Shown piece after piece: positions 24,202 through 35,791 of a stretch of 64,000 nucleotides of DNA. Position 1 is the first letter of the stretch, and every line of letters begins with the position of its first letter. The stretch spans positions 97,327 through 161,326 of the forward strand of contig NZ_SNYQ01000004.1 in NCBI RefSeq assembly GCF_004363295.1, given 5' to 3'. The position numbers and the translations under genes were made by a program. The DNA is from Mesocricetibacter intestinalis. GTDB lineage: Bacteria > Pseudomonadota > Gammaproteobacteria > Enterobacterales > Pasteurellaceae. Under the pieces are notes generated by a model. The model had not been told where the DNA came from and ran no database searches. It worked only from the letters and a program-made list of their open reading frames with translations.

Positions 24202-25140
24202 ATGAACAAAATAAATCATTTGGATATTCGAACATTAAAATTTTTTATAAGCGTGTATCAGGCGCAAAGTTTCTCCGTTGTCGCCAGACAGGAAAATGCT
24301 TCTCCCTCGCAGGTTTCCCGGGCTATTCAGCAACTGGAAGAAGCCTTGGGGGAACAGCTTTTTTATCGTAACACCCGTGCCATCGTCGCTACCCAGGCAG
24401 GCCATCTGTTTTTCCAATATGCCAAATCCATCTGCGATACCTTAACGGAGAGCCAACAGGCCCTGTCTTCGCAAAAACAGGAACCCTCGGGAATGATTCG
24501 TCTGAATGCGCCGATTGCCTTTGCCAATATTCATATTGCACCGCATTTAGCCGGGTTAATTCAGCGTTATCCGAAATTACAGATCCATCTGGAACAAAGC
24601 GATGAATTTATCGATCCCTTTACCGAAGCCACGGATATTACCTTTAGGATCGGGCATTTGTCCGACAGCGGATTAAGAGGACGTATTTTAGCTCAGCAGC
24701 ATTATTATCTTGTCGCTTCTCCCGATTATCTTCAGCATTACGGAATTCCCCTTAAGGTAAGGGATCTGAATGGGCATCGCTGCATCACCTACAAGGGTAA
24801 ATACGGCGCCGATCGCTGGTTTTATCGCAGTACCGAAGCCCCCCACTGGCAGCAATATATGTTTACCCCGACAATGACTGCGAATAATGCGGAAGCCCTT
24901 TATACCTCGGTCTTAAATCATATGGGGCTGGCGCTGTTACCGGACTGGATTGCTTATCAGGGCATAAAAAACGGTGGATTACTCAGGGTGTTGGCAGATT
25001 ATGAGATGACGGCGCGAACGGAAACTCGGCATATCGCCATGTTATCTCCGCAAAACCGTCAGAAATCCTTAAATATACGAGTGGTGATGGATTATTTTTT
25101 AGAAGTTTTCGGCAACCCTATTTATTGGCAGAATATATAG
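24202..25140 (+). CDS. LysR-family transcriptional regulator
   Basis: A 312-residue regulator. The N-terminal winged helix-turn-helix (about 7-66) includes SFSVVARQENASPSQVSRAI and QLEEALGEQLFYRNTR; a substrate-binding domain follows from about 92. The divergent position next to the DUF606 pair is the classic LysR arrangement, so it probably controls those two genes in response to their substrate. It ends 20 bp before the 3' end of selC, which is transcribed toward it. Confidence 0.93.
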   Translation: MNKINHLDIRTLKFFISVYQAQSFSVVARQENASPSQVSRAIQQLEEALGEQLFYRNTRAIVATQAGHLFFQYAKSICDTLTESQQALSSQKQEPSGMIRLNAPIAFANIHIAPHLAGLIQRYPKLQIHLEQSDEFIDPFTEATDITFRIGHLSDSGLRGRILAQQHYYLVASPDYLQHYGIPLKVRDLNGHRCITYKGKYGADRWFYRSTEAPHWQQYMFTPTMTANNAEALYTSVLNHMGLALLPDWIAYQGIKNGGLLRVLADYEMTARTETRHIAMLSPQNRQKSLNIRVVMDYFLEVFGNPIYWQNI

Positions 25141-25160
25141 GAAGGAGATTAAAAAGGAAT

Positions 25161-25255
25161 TGGCGGAAAGTCATGAGAGTCGAACTCACCCAAGATTGCT
25201 GGCAACCTTAACAGGATTTGAAGTCCTGCCGCTTCACCGGAAACGACGACTTTCC
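25161..25255 (-). tRNA. selC: tRNA-Sec (anticodon UCA)
   Basis: The 95-nt minus-strand gene has an 8-bp acceptor stem (GGAAAGTC paired with GACTTTCC), discriminator G and encoded CCA at 25161-25163. The anticodon arm contains GACTTCAAATCC with TCA, and a long variable arm follows, all matching E. coli selC in layout and length. It inserts selenocysteine at UGA codons with SelB. It lies divergent from selAB, 172 bp away. Confidence 0.97.
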
Positions 25256-25427
25256 GCAAAAAGAAAACCGTTTAACTTTAACTTAAATCCGCCCATTGTT
25301 CAAATAAAAAATAAAATTCTCCCTCCGGAACTCAACCAAATTATCGGGACATAAACGGATAATCGGTGAAATCAGGTGTAAAAAACAGTATGATTTATCC
25401 CCATCAGCGCTGAAAAAAGGAATAAAA

Positions 25428-26819
25428 ATGACCGCACTTTACCAACAATTACCCTCTGTCGATAAATTGATCAAAACCCCGCAGGGTGAGAGCCTTATCC
25501 TTAAATACGGACATTCCGCTGTGGTAACTCAATGCCGCGAAATGCTGAGCCGGGCCCGCAGCGAAATAAAAAAGCAAGGCGAAGCGCCAACTTTTTTCAA
25601 CCATAACCACAGCCTGTTTCAGCAATTGGAGCAGAATTTGATCCGCCAGCAGCAGGTCAAAATAAAATCGGTACATAATCTGACCGGCACCGTACTGCAC
25701 ACCAATCTCGGTCGCGCCCTATGGCCTCGAGCGGCGCAACAGGCGGCCTTAACCGCAATGGCGCAGAATGTGGCGTTGGAATATGATCTTGAAATAGGTA
25801 AACGCAGCCACAGGGACAATTATATTAGCGAATTATTACAACATATTACCGGCGCCGAAGCGGCCTGTATCGTTAATAATAATGCGGCGGCAGTATTGCT
25901 GATGTTGGCAACCTTTGCCAAGGATAAGGAAGTGATTATTTCGCGCGGCGAACTGATTGAAATCGGCGGCGCATTCCGTATTCCGGACATTATGGCGCAA
26001 GCGGGCTGTAAACTGGTGGAAGTGGGTACCACCAACCGTACCCATGTAAAAGATTATCGCCAGGCGATTAATGAAAATACTGCATTTTTAATGAAGGTTC
26101 ACAGCAGTAATTATCAAATCTGCGGCTTTACCAGTGCGGTAGCAGAACATGAATTGGTGGAATTGGGCCGGGAATTCGGTATTCCGGTAATCAGTGATTT
26201 GGGCAGCGGAGCCTTAATCGATTTATCCCGATATAATTTACCTAAAGAACCTAGGTTACAGGAAAAACTGAACCAGGGTGTCGACTTGATTTCATTTTCC
26301 GGCGATAAACTGCTGGGCGGGCCGCAAGCCGGAATTATCGTGGGTAAAAAAGCCCTGATAGAACAGTTACAGGCCCATCCGCTAAAACGGGTATTACGTT
26401 GCGATAAGGTTATTCTGGCAGGCTTGGAAGCCAGCTTACGCCTGTATCTGCAACCGGAAAAGCTGGCGGAAAAACTCACCACCTTGCATTTGTTAACTCA
26501 GCCCCTCGAACAGCTGCAACAGCAGGCACAGCGGCTAAAACAAAAACTGGAACCTTTGCTGAAAGAAGATTTTGTATTACAAATCGAGCCAAGTTCGGCT
26601 CAAATCGGTAGCGGTTCGCAGCCGACGGCAAAAATTCCTTCCGTATCCGTTACCCTGGCGGAAAAAAGTCGCGGAAAACTGACCGCACTTTTGAGCCGTT
26701 TAAAAGCCCTTTCCAGTCCGGTTATCGCAAGGTGCGAACAGGACAAAATATGGCTGGATTTACGTTCGCTGGCGGATATTGAAGCCTTATTGAATACATT
26801 ATCGGAATTAGAGGAATAG
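25428..26819 (+). CDS. selA: SelA, L-seryl-tRNA(Sec) selenium transferase
   Basis: A 463-residue PLP enzyme, the usual bacterial length. The PLP lysine lies in [14 protein letters not shown] near residue 290; [15 protein letters not shown] and [10 protein letters not shown] are family blocks. It converts seryl-tRNA(Sec) to selenocysteyl-tRNA(Sec) using selenophosphate. Start ATG with AAGGAA upstream; codons 2-4 are formed by an exact uptake sequence (25431-25439), and another lies near the 3' end (26682-26690). selB follows after one base. Confidence 0.97.
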   Translation: MTALYQQLPSVDKLIKTPQGESLILKYGHSAVVTQCREMLSRARSEIKKQGEAPTFFNHNHSLFQQLEQNLIRQQQVKIKSVHNLTGTVLHTNLGRALWPRAAQQAALTAMAQNVALEYDLEIGKRSHRDNYISELLQHITGAEAACIVNNNAAAVLLMLATFAKDKEVIISRGELIEIGGAFRIPDIMAQAGCKLVEVGTTNRTHVKDYRQAINENTAFLMKVHSSNYQICGFTSAVAEHELVELGREFGIPVISDLGSGALIDLSRYNLPKEPRLQEKLNQGVDLISFSGDKLLGGPQAGIIVGKKALIEQLQAHPLKRVLRCDKVILAGLEASLRLYLQPEKLAEKLTTLHLLTQPLEQLQQQAQRLKQKLEPLLKEDFVLQIEPSSAQIGSGSQPTAKIPSVSVTLAEKSRGKLTALLSRLKALSSPVIARCEQDKIWLDLRSLADIEALLNTLSELEE

Positions 26820-26820
26820 C

Positions 26821-28677
26821 ATGATTATCGTTACTTCGGGCCATGTGGATCATGGCAAAACCGCTTTATTACAGGCGCTGACCGGTACGGATACGGCACA
26901 TTTGCCGGAAGAAAAGCAGCGTGGAATGACCATTGATCTCGGCTACGCCTATCTGCCTTTACAGGATAAAATTCTGGGTTTTATCGATGTTCCCGGACAT
27001 GAAAAATTTTTGGTCAATATGCTGGCGGGACTGGGCGGAATTCATTATGCCATGTTAATTATTGCCGCCGATGAAGGTTTTCAGCCTCAGACCAGAGAAC
27101 ATTTAACTATCCTGCGCCTGCTGCAAATCGAACAAATTATTCCGGTTATCAGCAAAGCGGATCGAGCGGATACGGCACAAATCGATCAGCTGAAACAGAT
27201 AATCCGCCAAAGTGATCCTTATCTGGCTCAGGCTCCGATTTTTGTTACCTCCGCCAAAAGCGGGCAAGGTATCGATGAATTACGCGATTATTTGGCGGCG
27301 CTACCGAATTTATCCGATTCAACGAAACCTTTCCGCTATGCCATCGACCGCATATTCACCATTAAAGGCGCCGGAACCGTGGTTACAGGTACAGCCTTCG
27401 GCGGTAACGTAGAAATAGAAGATGAACTTTATCTGTCCGGCGGAGAAAAGGTTCGGATAAAAAATATTCATGCGCAAAATCAACAAAATACCCATGGTTC
27501 GGCGGGTCAACGCCTGGCGCTTAATATTAATGCGGATTTGGATCGTATTTCTATAGAACGCGGCGACTGGCTGTTCTCGCAAAAACCGTCGACACCTACC
27601 GAGCGTATCAGTATCAGAATTAGCGCGGAAACCGAGCTGAACGAAAATCAACCCGTGCATATTTACCATGCTGCCGCACGGACGACAGGTAAACTCTCGC
27701 TGTTAAACGTAAAAACCCTTACCGCCGGTCAGCAGGCGGTGGCGGAATTAATCTTGGATAAGCCTCTGTTTTTAGTGTACGGCGATAAATTGATTCTGCG
27801 CAGCGCCGATGCAAAACAGGTTATCGGCGGAGCCAAAGTTATTGAAATAAATTCGCAGAAACGGCACAAACGCAGTGAAGAGCGTCTGGATTTGTTACAG
27901 AAATTACAATATGCCGATCAACGCGAACGAATCAGCCTTTATTTGCAATCCAAAGCGGTAAGCATTCAAACCCTGTTATGGACGGAGCAGCTGAAGGAAA
28001 ACCAACTGCGGGAGATTCTGCAACAAAACCGGGAAGTTTGTTATCAGGAATGGTGCTTTAACGCGGATTATCAGCACAAACAAAATCAGGCGATTCTAGC
28101 GGCGCTGGAAAACTATCATATGCAGCATCAGGATCAGCTCGGTCTGGGTAAAGCGCGCCTATACCGTATTGCCGCCGTTAATCAGCCGGAAAAACTGATT
28201 TATCATTTTATCGATTTATTACTTGAACAGGGCAAACTACAGCAAACCCGCGGCTGGCTGCATTTACCCGAACACAGAATCCATTTTTCCGAACAGGAAC
28301 TGATTTTATGGCAACAGGTAACGGAAGAGTTTAACAAACAGAATAAGGGCGCCTTATGGGTACGGGATTTAGCTGCGCTTTTGGGCAAGGAAGAAGCGCT
28401 AATGCGCAATTTTCTATATAAAGCGGGAAAACTCGGCTATTTAATTCCCATTGTAAAAGACCGCTTTTTCCTTACGGAAACTATCTACGCTTATGCCGCA
28501 TTAATTAAGAAAATCATTGAAGAGCAAGGTTATGTTTCGGTAAATCAGCTGCGCGACGAATTACAATTCGGACGTAAATTAACCGTACAGTTAATCGAAT
28601 ACTTCGACCGCTGCGGTTTTTTACGCCGTAAAGGCAATATGCATACCTTACGCGACGGAGATATTTTCGAATCTTAG
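26821..28677 (+). CDS. selB: SelB, selenocysteine-specific elongation factor
   Basis: A 618-residue translational GTPase. G1 GHVDHGKT at 7-14, G3 DVPGHEKF near 58, G4 SKAD near 111; EF-Tu-like domains 2 and 3 follow, then winged-helix domains (about 375-618) that bind the SECIS hairpin. It delivers Sec-tRNA(Sec) to UGA codons. It forms an operon with selA. No selenoprotein gene is visible in the window. Confidence 0.97.
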   Translation: MIIVTSGHVDHGKTALLQALTGTDTAHLPEEKQRGMTIDLGYAYLPLQDKILGFIDVPGHEKFLVNMLAGLGGIHYAMLIIAADEGFQPQTREHLTILRLLQIEQIIPVISKADRADTAQIDQLKQIIRQSDPYLAQAPIFVTSAKSGQGIDELRDYLAALPNLSDSTKPFRYAIDRIFTIKGAGTVVTGTAFGGNVEIEDELYLSGGEKVRIKNIHAQNQQNTHGSAGQRLALNINADLDRISIERGDWLFSQKPSTPTERISIRISAETELNENQPVHIYHAAARTTGKLSLLNVKTLTAGQQAVAELILDKPLFLVYGDKLILRSADAKQVIGGAKVIEINSQKRHKRSEERLDLLQKLQYADQRERISLYLQSKAVSIQTLLWTEQLKENQLREILQQNREVCYQEWCFNADYQHKQNQAILAALENYHMQHQDQLGLGKARLYRIAAVNQPEKLIYHFIDLLLEQGKLQQTRGWLHLPEHRIHFSEQELILWQQVTEEFNKQNKGALWVRDLAALLGKEEALMRNFLYKAGKLGYLIPIVKDRFFLTETIYAYAALIKKIIEEQGYVSVNQLRDELQFGRKLTVQLIEYFDRCGFLRRKGNMHTLRDGDIFES

Positions 28678-28687
28678 AAAATACGCC

Positions 28688-28704
28688 CGCCGGATATGCC
28701 GGCG
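28688..28704. other. GC-rich hairpin downstream of selB
   Basis: CGCCGG and CCGGCG with a five-base loop, 11 bp after the selB stop; GCCCGC and GCGGGC further out (28685-28724) can extend it. No T run follows, so it is more likely an mRNA 3'-end protector or a REP-like element than a standard terminator. Confidence 0.4.
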
Positions 28705-28779
28705 CAATAAATAGCTGGAGCGGGCGCCCAACCTAAAATAAAAAAACTTGACTATTTTTGACTATTGCTGAAAAATCTA

Positions 28780-28867
28780 CCCGCTTTATCTATACCTCTG
28801 GTTAGGTAAGGCGGGAATTGTCCGTAAATTACTTACGCCCTCATACCCTCGGCGAGGTAAAGCGGGC
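28780..28867 (+). promoter_or_regulatory. Structured leader with two similar tandem stem-loops before yagU
   Basis: Two copies of a related 30-base block (starting near 28788 and 28839) share ATACC, AGGTAA and GCGGG at matching positions. Each can fold: CCCGC (28780-28784) with GCGGG (28811-28815) around ACCT/AGGT; and GCCC (28837-28840) with GGGC (28864-28867) around CCTC/GAGG. The second is followed by AGTTTTATTTTTT, so it could act as an intrinsic terminator. The gene starts 33 bp further on. A regulatory role (riboswitch or attenuator) is inferred; I recognise no known family. Confidence 0.45.
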
Positions 28868-28899
28868 AGTTTTATTTTTTATATTTTTCGGAGATCATT

Positions 28900-29505
28900 A
28901 TGTCAGGTATTTTTACTCAAACCGAACCAAGCCGCCGTCGCTACGGTCTGGCTGTTTTTGTCGGTATTATCGCCGGCCTTATTTCAGCTTTCGTGAAATG
29001 GGGAGCGGAACATCCTTTCCCGCCGCGCAGTCCCTTGGATTTATTCAGCGCCGCCTGTAAAGATCATTCTCAGGCCTTAGAAGTTTGTTCCCGTGCTTTC
29101 CTCAATCCGCCGCATGTTTTTCTGCGTGATTATCTCGGCATCGATCCGACCCAAGCTGCATTCACCTTTGCCGATCAGGGTTTTAACTGGATTGGCGTAA
29201 CCCATATTACCTTCTCTCTGGTATTTGCCATCGGTTACTGTGTTGTGGCGGAACGTTTCCCTAAAATTAAATTCTGGCAAGGTATTGGTGCGGGTTTAAT
29301 CGCTAATATCTGCGTACATTATATTTCCTTCCCGGCTCTCGGTTTAACTCCGCCCGTATCGGAATGGCCTTGGTATGAACATATTTCCGAATTGGTCGGC
29401 CATGTTTTCTGGTTCTGGACAATTGAAATTATCCGCCGTGATCTGCGCAACCGAATCAGTAAAGAACCGGATGCCGAAGTTCCGCTGAACCAATCTTTCC
29501 GTTAA
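28900..29505 (+). CDS. yagU: YagU-family inner membrane protein (DUF1440)
   Basis: A 201-residue membrane protein closely following E. coli YagU: RRRYGLA near the start, [48 protein letters not shown], and the C-terminal [15 protein letters not shown]. YagU is linked to acid resistance in E. coli but its transport function is unknown. It has about four membrane segments. The start has GGAG upstream and follows a structured leader. Confidence 0.92.
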   Translation: MSGIFTQTEPSRRRYGLAVFVGIIAGLISAFVKWGAEHPFPPRSPLDLFSAACKDHSQALEVCSRAFLNPPHVFLRDYLGIDPTQAAFTFADQGFNWIGVTHITFSLVFAIGYCVVAERFPKIKFWQGIGAGLIANICVHYISFPALGLTPPVSEWPWYEHISELVGHVFWFWTIEIIRRDLRNRISKEPDAEVPLNQSFR

Positions 29506-29512
29506 GCATAAA

Positions 29513-29539
29513 AAAACCCGAAGCCTGACTTCGGGTTTT
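29513..29539. terminator. Bidirectional terminator between yagU and nudJ
   Basis: 11-bp stem AAAACCCGAAG/CTTCGGGTTTT with a five-base loop and T-rich flanks on both strands, between convergent genes. Confidence 0.92.
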
Positions 29540-29542
29540 GTT

Positions 29543-29998
29543 TTAATCAAATGCTCTTAACAGCGAAAGTGGATGAGATTCGCCGCTTAAATAATCCTGT
29601 ATTGCCTGAATCACCAAGGGATTTCGCGCACATTGACCTTCCTGCCGAATATATTGTTCAAACTCCGGCAGACTTAACCATAATGCGCGGGTAATATCCC
29701 TATCCTGAGGTTGGGGAGCTATTTGTCGTTCCAGTTCAAGGGCAAAAACGAAACGCAGATAATCTTTTCCGCTGCGCGGTGCGTGCCACTGATAAATTTT
29801 AACCAGTTTCTGCATCTCGGCGCGAATACCCGTTTCTTCATATAATTCCCGCGCCGCGCCCTGCAGCAGGGTTTCGTCTTTTTCCAGATGGCCGGCAGGC
29901 TGATTTAGGGTACGTTTACCATATTCAATTTCTTCCACAAATAAAAACTTGTCTTTACAATGAACCACACAGGCCATGGTAATATGCGGCTTATGCAT
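29543..29998 (-). CDS. nudJ: NudJ, Nudix phosphatase
   Basis: A 151-residue Nudix hydrolase with the full Nudix box GHLEKDETLLQGAARELYEETGI (G through I, residues 36-58; REL/EE core intact). NudJ hydrolyses nucleoside di- and triphosphates and hydroxymethylpyrimidine pyrophosphate. It overlaps the rluE stop by one base (TGATG), the same rluE-nudJ arrangement as in E. coli. mnmA, which follows in E. coli, is not adjacent here. Confidence 0.93.
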   Translation of the reverse strand: MHKPHITMACVVHCKDKFLFVEEIEYGKRTLNQPAGHLEKDETLLQGAARELYEETGIRAEMQKLVKIYQWHAPRSGKDYLRFVFALELERQIAPQPQDRDITRALWLSLPEFEQYIRQEGQCARNPLVIQAIQDYLSGESHPLSLLRAFD

Positions 29999-30705
29999 CA
30001 GCTTCTCCTTATTTTTAATCGTTGATAAAGCAGGGCAAGCTCCCTTTCCGTTAAACTTCGGTATTCGCCGCTGGCTAAATTATCCAGACTTAATTCCGCA
30101 ATCCGATAACGGATAAGACGCAAGGTAGGAAAACCTATATGGGCGGTCATTCGGCGAACCTGCCGGTTTCTACCCTCGCTAATGGTTATTTCCAGCCAAC
30201 TGACGGGAATCGATTTTCGCTCGCGAATCGGCGGATGACGCGCCCACAATCCTTCAGGTTCGGCTATCAGACGAACCTTAGCCGGGCGCGTAATACCATC
30301 GTTTAATACCAGGCCGCGCCGCAGTAAATCCAGCGCCTGTTGGTCCGGTACGCCCTCTACTTGAACCCAATAGGTTTTTTCGGTTTTAAACTCGGGTTGG
30401 CTCAAACGGTGTTGAATTTCTCCGTTATTGGTCAATAACAATAGGCCTTCGCTGTCCCGATCCAAGCGTCCCGCCGCATAAACACCGGTTACGGGAATAA
30501 AGTCTTTTAAGGTTGAACGCCCCTGTTGATCGCTAAACTGCGTCAACACATCAAAAGGTTTATTAAATAAAATGACTTGAGTATGAGAAAAATCCGGCTT
30601 ATGCGGTTTTGCGCCGATGCGCTTTTTTTTAGTGCCAAATACCGCTCTTTGCGCGGGATTGGATTTATTTTGATTTTTGCGGCTTGAAACGAAACGAGAG
30701 TTCAT
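29998..30705 (-). CDS. rluE: RluE, 23S rRNA pseudouridine(2457) synthase
   Basis: A 235-residue RsuA-family synthase without the S4 domain. A basic N-terminal tail (1-35) precedes [14 protein letters not shown]; the catalytic Asp lies in [19 protein letters not shown] near residue 102; [14 protein letters not shown] near 185 is also conserved. It modifies U2457 of 23S rRNA. Divergent from icd, as in E. coli (icd next to rluE). Confidence 0.93.
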   Translation of the reverse strand: MNSRFVSSRKNQNKSNPAQRAVFGTKKKRIGAKPHKPDFSHTQVILFNKPFDVLTQFSDQQGRSTLKDFIPVTGVYAAGRLDRDSEGLLLLTNNGEIQHRLSQPEFKTEKTYWVQVEGVPDQQALDLLRRGLVLNDGITRPAKVRLIAEPEGLWARHPPIRERKSIPVSWLEITISEGRNRQVRRMTAHIGFPTLRLIRYRIAELSLDNLASGEYRSLTERELALLYQRLKIRRS

Positions 30706-30817
30706 ATATTTTTGCTTTACGGCAATGAATTAAATCCGGCCCGATGCCGGTTTGTCGGCAAGACCGAATATCAGGCGCTCCCGCCTATACTAACACAACA
30801 GTTATAAAGGAAAAAAT

Positions 30818-32065
30818 ATGCAATCACAGGTCATTATTCCGCAAGGTGAAAAAATTACCCTCAACCCCGAAGGCGGCCTAAAGGTACCGGATAATCCGAT
30901 TATTCCCTTTATCGAAGGAGATGGTATCGGCGTTGACGTAACCCCGGCCATGCAAGAGGTTATTGATGCGGCGGTAGAAAAAGCCTATGGCGGGCGCCGT
31001 CGGATTAGCTGGATGGAAATTTATGCCGGTGAAAAAGCCAATAAAAAATACGCTGAAAACACCTGGTTACCGCAAGAAACCCTAGATTTAATCCGAGAAT
31101 ATCATGTTGCCATCAAAGGGCCGCTGATGACGCCGGTGGGCGGCGGTATCCGTTCGCTAAATGTGGCCATGCGCCAGGGATTGGATTTATATAACTGCCT
31201 GCGTCCGATTCGTTATTACCAGGGTACTCCAAGCCCGGTTAAATATCCGGAAAAAATCGATATGGTAATTTTCCGGGAAAACTCGGAAGATATTTATGCC
31301 GGCGTAGAATGGAAAGCGGGTTCGGCAGAAGCGGATAAGGTTATCCGTTTCCTGCAGCAGGAAATGGGAGTTACCAAAATTCGCTTTAGCCAAGACTGCG
31401 GGATCGGTATAAAACCCGTATCCAAAGCGGGTACTCAGCGTCTGGTTCGCGCCGCACTGCAATATGCGTTGGACAATGATCGCCGTTCTCTAACCCTGGT
31501 ACATAAAGGCAATATTATGAAATTTACCGAGGGCGCCTTTAAGCAATGGGGATACGAAGTGGCCAAGGAATTCGGTGCGGAGCTTATTGAACAAGGCCCT
31601 TGGATGAAATTGAAAAATCCGAACAGCGGCAAAGAAATTATTATTAAAGATTGTATCGCCGATGCTTTCCTGCAGGAAATACTATTGCACCCGAGCGACT
31701 ATGATGTTATCGCCACCCTGAATTTGAACGGCGACTATATTTCCGATGCGCTGGCGGCACAGGTGGGCGGTATAGGTATTGCCCCCGGCGCCAATATCGG
31801 AGCGGAAGCCGCTATTTTTGAAGCTACTCACGGCACAGCGCCGAAAATAGCCGGTCAGAATAAGGGAAATCCGGGGTCATTAATTTTAAGCGGGGAAATG
31901 ATGTTGCGCCATTTAGGCTGGACGGAAGCCGCCGATCTGGTAGTAAAAGCGGTGGAAAAAACCATTGCCGATAAAACCGTAACCTTCGATTTTGCCGAAA
32001 TGCTTGCAGAGGCAAAGCTGCGTTCTACTTCAGAATTTGCCCGAGATATTGTGGCAAATATGTAA
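30818..32065 (+). CDS. icd: Icd, NADP-dependent isocitrate dehydrogenase
   Basis: A 415-residue TCA-cycle enzyme, the length of the E. coli enzyme. The substrate and phosphorylation serine lies in [12 protein letters not shown] near residue 113; other family blocks are [41 protein letters not shown] and EATHGTAP. It oxidises isocitrate to 2-oxoglutarate. Start has AAGGAAAAA upstream. A strong hairpin follows the stop. Confidence 0.97.
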   Translation: MQSQVIIPQGEKITLNPEGGLKVPDNPIIPFIEGDGIGVDVTPAMQEVIDAAVEKAYGGRRRISWMEIYAGEKANKKYAENTWLPQETLDLIREYHVAIKGPLMTPVGGGIRSLNVAMRQGLDLYNCLRPIRYYQGTPSPVKYPEKIDMVIFRENSEDIYAGVEWKAGSAEADKVIRFLQQEMGVTKIRFSQDCGIGIKPVSKAGTQRLVRAALQYALDNDRRSLTLVHKGNIMKFTEGAFKQWGYEVAKEFGAELIEQGPWMKLKNPNSGKEIIIKDCIADAFLQEILLHPSDYDVIATLNLNGDYISDALAAQVGGIGIAPGANIGAEAAIFEATHGTAPKIAGQNKGNPGSLILSGEMMLRHLGWTEAADLVVKAVEKTIADKTVTFDFAEMLAEAKLRSTSEFARDIVANM

Positions 32066-32091
32066 TCCATTAGTTGCTGCCATAAAACAAC

Positions 32092-32136
32092 AAAAAGAGC
32101 GGTGGAAAATAGCAGAATATTTTCCGCCGCTTTTTT
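32092..32136. terminator. Terminator between icd and the Cof-type phosphatase gene
   Basis: Long stem of about 18 bp: AAAAAGAGCGGTGGAAAATA against TATTTTCCGCCGCTTTTTT with one bulge and one mismatch; T run on the plus strand. The arm contains AAGAGCGGT, a one-base variant of the uptake sequence. Confidence 0.85.
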
Positions 32137-32138
32137 AT

Positions 32139-32924
32139 CTACACAAAAATTCTATTTAATACCTGTGCAATACCGTCTTCATCATTGGTTGCAGTGATTT
32201 CCGTCGCCATATTTTTTATTTCTTCCGGCGCATTGCCCATGGCTACGCTGTGTCCGGCATATTGCAACATATCCGCATCATTAAAATTATCCCCGAAAGC
32301 AATGATTTCATCCGCACTGATATTCAAGCTGTGCAGGATAAAATCTATGGCTTTCGCTTTTGTTGCGGCTTTATTCATAATTTCCAAATATTCGTTTTTT
32401 GAGCGATGAATACTCAAATGAGGTAAATTTTGCTTCAGTAAAATCTCCAGTTTCCGAATGTCCTGCGCCGGCCCCATTACCAGTATTTTATGTACATCGA
32501 TTAAATCCGCCGGTTTGGCTGCGGCTTTCAGTTTGGTGATTTCACTTTCCTGTAAACACCATGGGTTATTTAAATCGTTACTGAACCAATGGGTACCTGA
32601 GTAGTGGTTTACGGATAGATGATTAAATTCCCCAAGCAGCTTGTCCAGTCGTTGCAGATCCGTACCTGATAAGGTAACGCTGTAAAGTGCGGTTAGATTT
32701 TTATCCAGAATCAGGGCGCCGCTGTAGCAGATAATGGCCTGTTGACTATCAAGCTGATCGGTATAAGCTGTAATGGCATAGGGCGGACGGGCGGAAACCG
32801 GAATAAAGGGGATGCCCGCGCGGATGATTCGACGTACCGCCTGCAAGGTATCGGGGCTGATAACATGCTTGCTGTTCAGTAAGGTACCGTCGATATCGCT
32901 GAATACGGCTTTATATGCTGTCAT
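32139..32924 (-). CDS. Cof-type HAD-superfamily phosphatase (YidA-like)
   Basis: Start set at the ATG at 32924 with GAGG upstream; another ATG 12 bp earlier is possible. The 261-residue protein has HAD motif I FSDIDGTLLN near residue 6, motif II VSAR, a type IIB cap, a lysine (motif III) near residue 190 and motif IV FGDNFNDADMLQ near 212. Such enzymes dephosphorylate sugar phosphates or phospholipid heads. Exact substrate unknown. An uptake sequence lies in it (32685-32693). Confidence 0.88.
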   Translation of the reverse strand: MTAYKAVFSDIDGTLLNSKHVISPDTLQAVRRIIRAGIPFIPVSARPPYAITAYTDQLDSQQAIICYSGALILDKNLTALYSVTLSGTDLQRLDKLLGEFNHLSVNHYSGTHWFSNDLNNPWCLQESEITKLKAAAKPADLIDVHKILVMGPAQDIRKLEILLKQNLPHLSIHRSKNEYLEIMNKAATKAKAIDFILHSLNISADEIIAFGDNFNDADMLQYAGHSVAMGNAPEEIKNMATEITATNDEDGIAQVLNRIFV

Positions 32925-32993
32925 ATTAGGCCTCATAAATTAAAATCGGGAGCATTTAATTAAAGCATAATCCGCCATGAAAAACCAAGATAA

Positions 32994-33017
32994 AAAAACC
33001 ACCCGAAGGTGGTTTTT
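32994..33017 (-). terminator. Terminator of the atp operon
   Basis: 10-bp stem AAAAACCACC/GGTGGTTTTT with a CGAA loop, followed on the minus strand by a T run, 20 bp after the atpC stop. Confidence 0.92.
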
Positions 33018-33036
33018 ATAATCCGATTAGGTTCAA

Positions 33037-33465
33037 TTACCGTTTGCTTTTTACCAGTTTTTCGGTTAATTCGTAAGCACGCAGTTTGGCCAATTCTTTG
33101 GACAGTTTTGCTGTTAAAACATCGAGATCGGCATCCGCATGATGAGATACGATATTCTCTTCGGCCTTCCGTTTCGCTTCCAGAATGCGATTCTGATCCA
33201 ACTCTGAACCGCGAATCGCCACATCAGCCAGAACCGTAACTATATTCGGCTGAACTTCCAGGAAGCCGCCGGAAACATAGATAACCTCTTCATTGTCGTT
33301 TTCCAAAGTAATTTTGACGATTCCGGGTTTAATCCCGGTTAACAGCGGCGTATGGCCGGGTAAGATACCCAGCTCGCCTTCAGTTCCCGTCGCCTGAATA
33401 CTTTTAACCACACCGGAAAAGATTTTCTGTTCCGCGCTTACGATAGTTAAGTTGAATGTTGCCAT
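33037..33465 (-). CDS. atpC: AtpC, ATP synthase epsilon subunit
   Basis: Start at the ATG at 33465 with AAGGAG upstream, giving 142 residues. An N-terminal beta-sandwich ([30 protein letters not shown]) and C-terminal helical hairpin ([10 protein letters not shown] to LTEKLVKSK) are visible. It is part of the central stalk of F1 and inhibits ATP hydrolysis. Last gene of the operon, 42 bp after atpD. Confidence 0.97.
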   Translation of the reverse strand: MATFNLTIVSAEQKIFSGVVKSIQATGTEGELGILPGHTPLLTGIKPGIVKITLENDNEEVIYVSGGFLEVQPNIVTVLADVAIRGSELDQNRILEAKRKAEENIVSHHADADLDVLTAKLSKELAKLRAYELTEKLVKSKR

Positions 33466-33507
33466 AATTTTCTCCTTCAAGTCTTCTGTTAATCAGTCTT
33501 GAAGCGA

Positions 33508-35770
<2,263 letters not shown>

Positions 35771-35791
35771 GTTATTTCTCCGTTTCCGTTA

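Noticed and set aside
25160..25354. Plus-strand 64-codon frame between lysR and selA
   Set aside because: It is the antisense of the selC tRNA and its flank; no ribosome site and no recognisable protein.
28818..29060. 80-codon frame overlapping the yagU start
   Set aside because: Lies in the structured leader and out of frame with yagU, with no family features.
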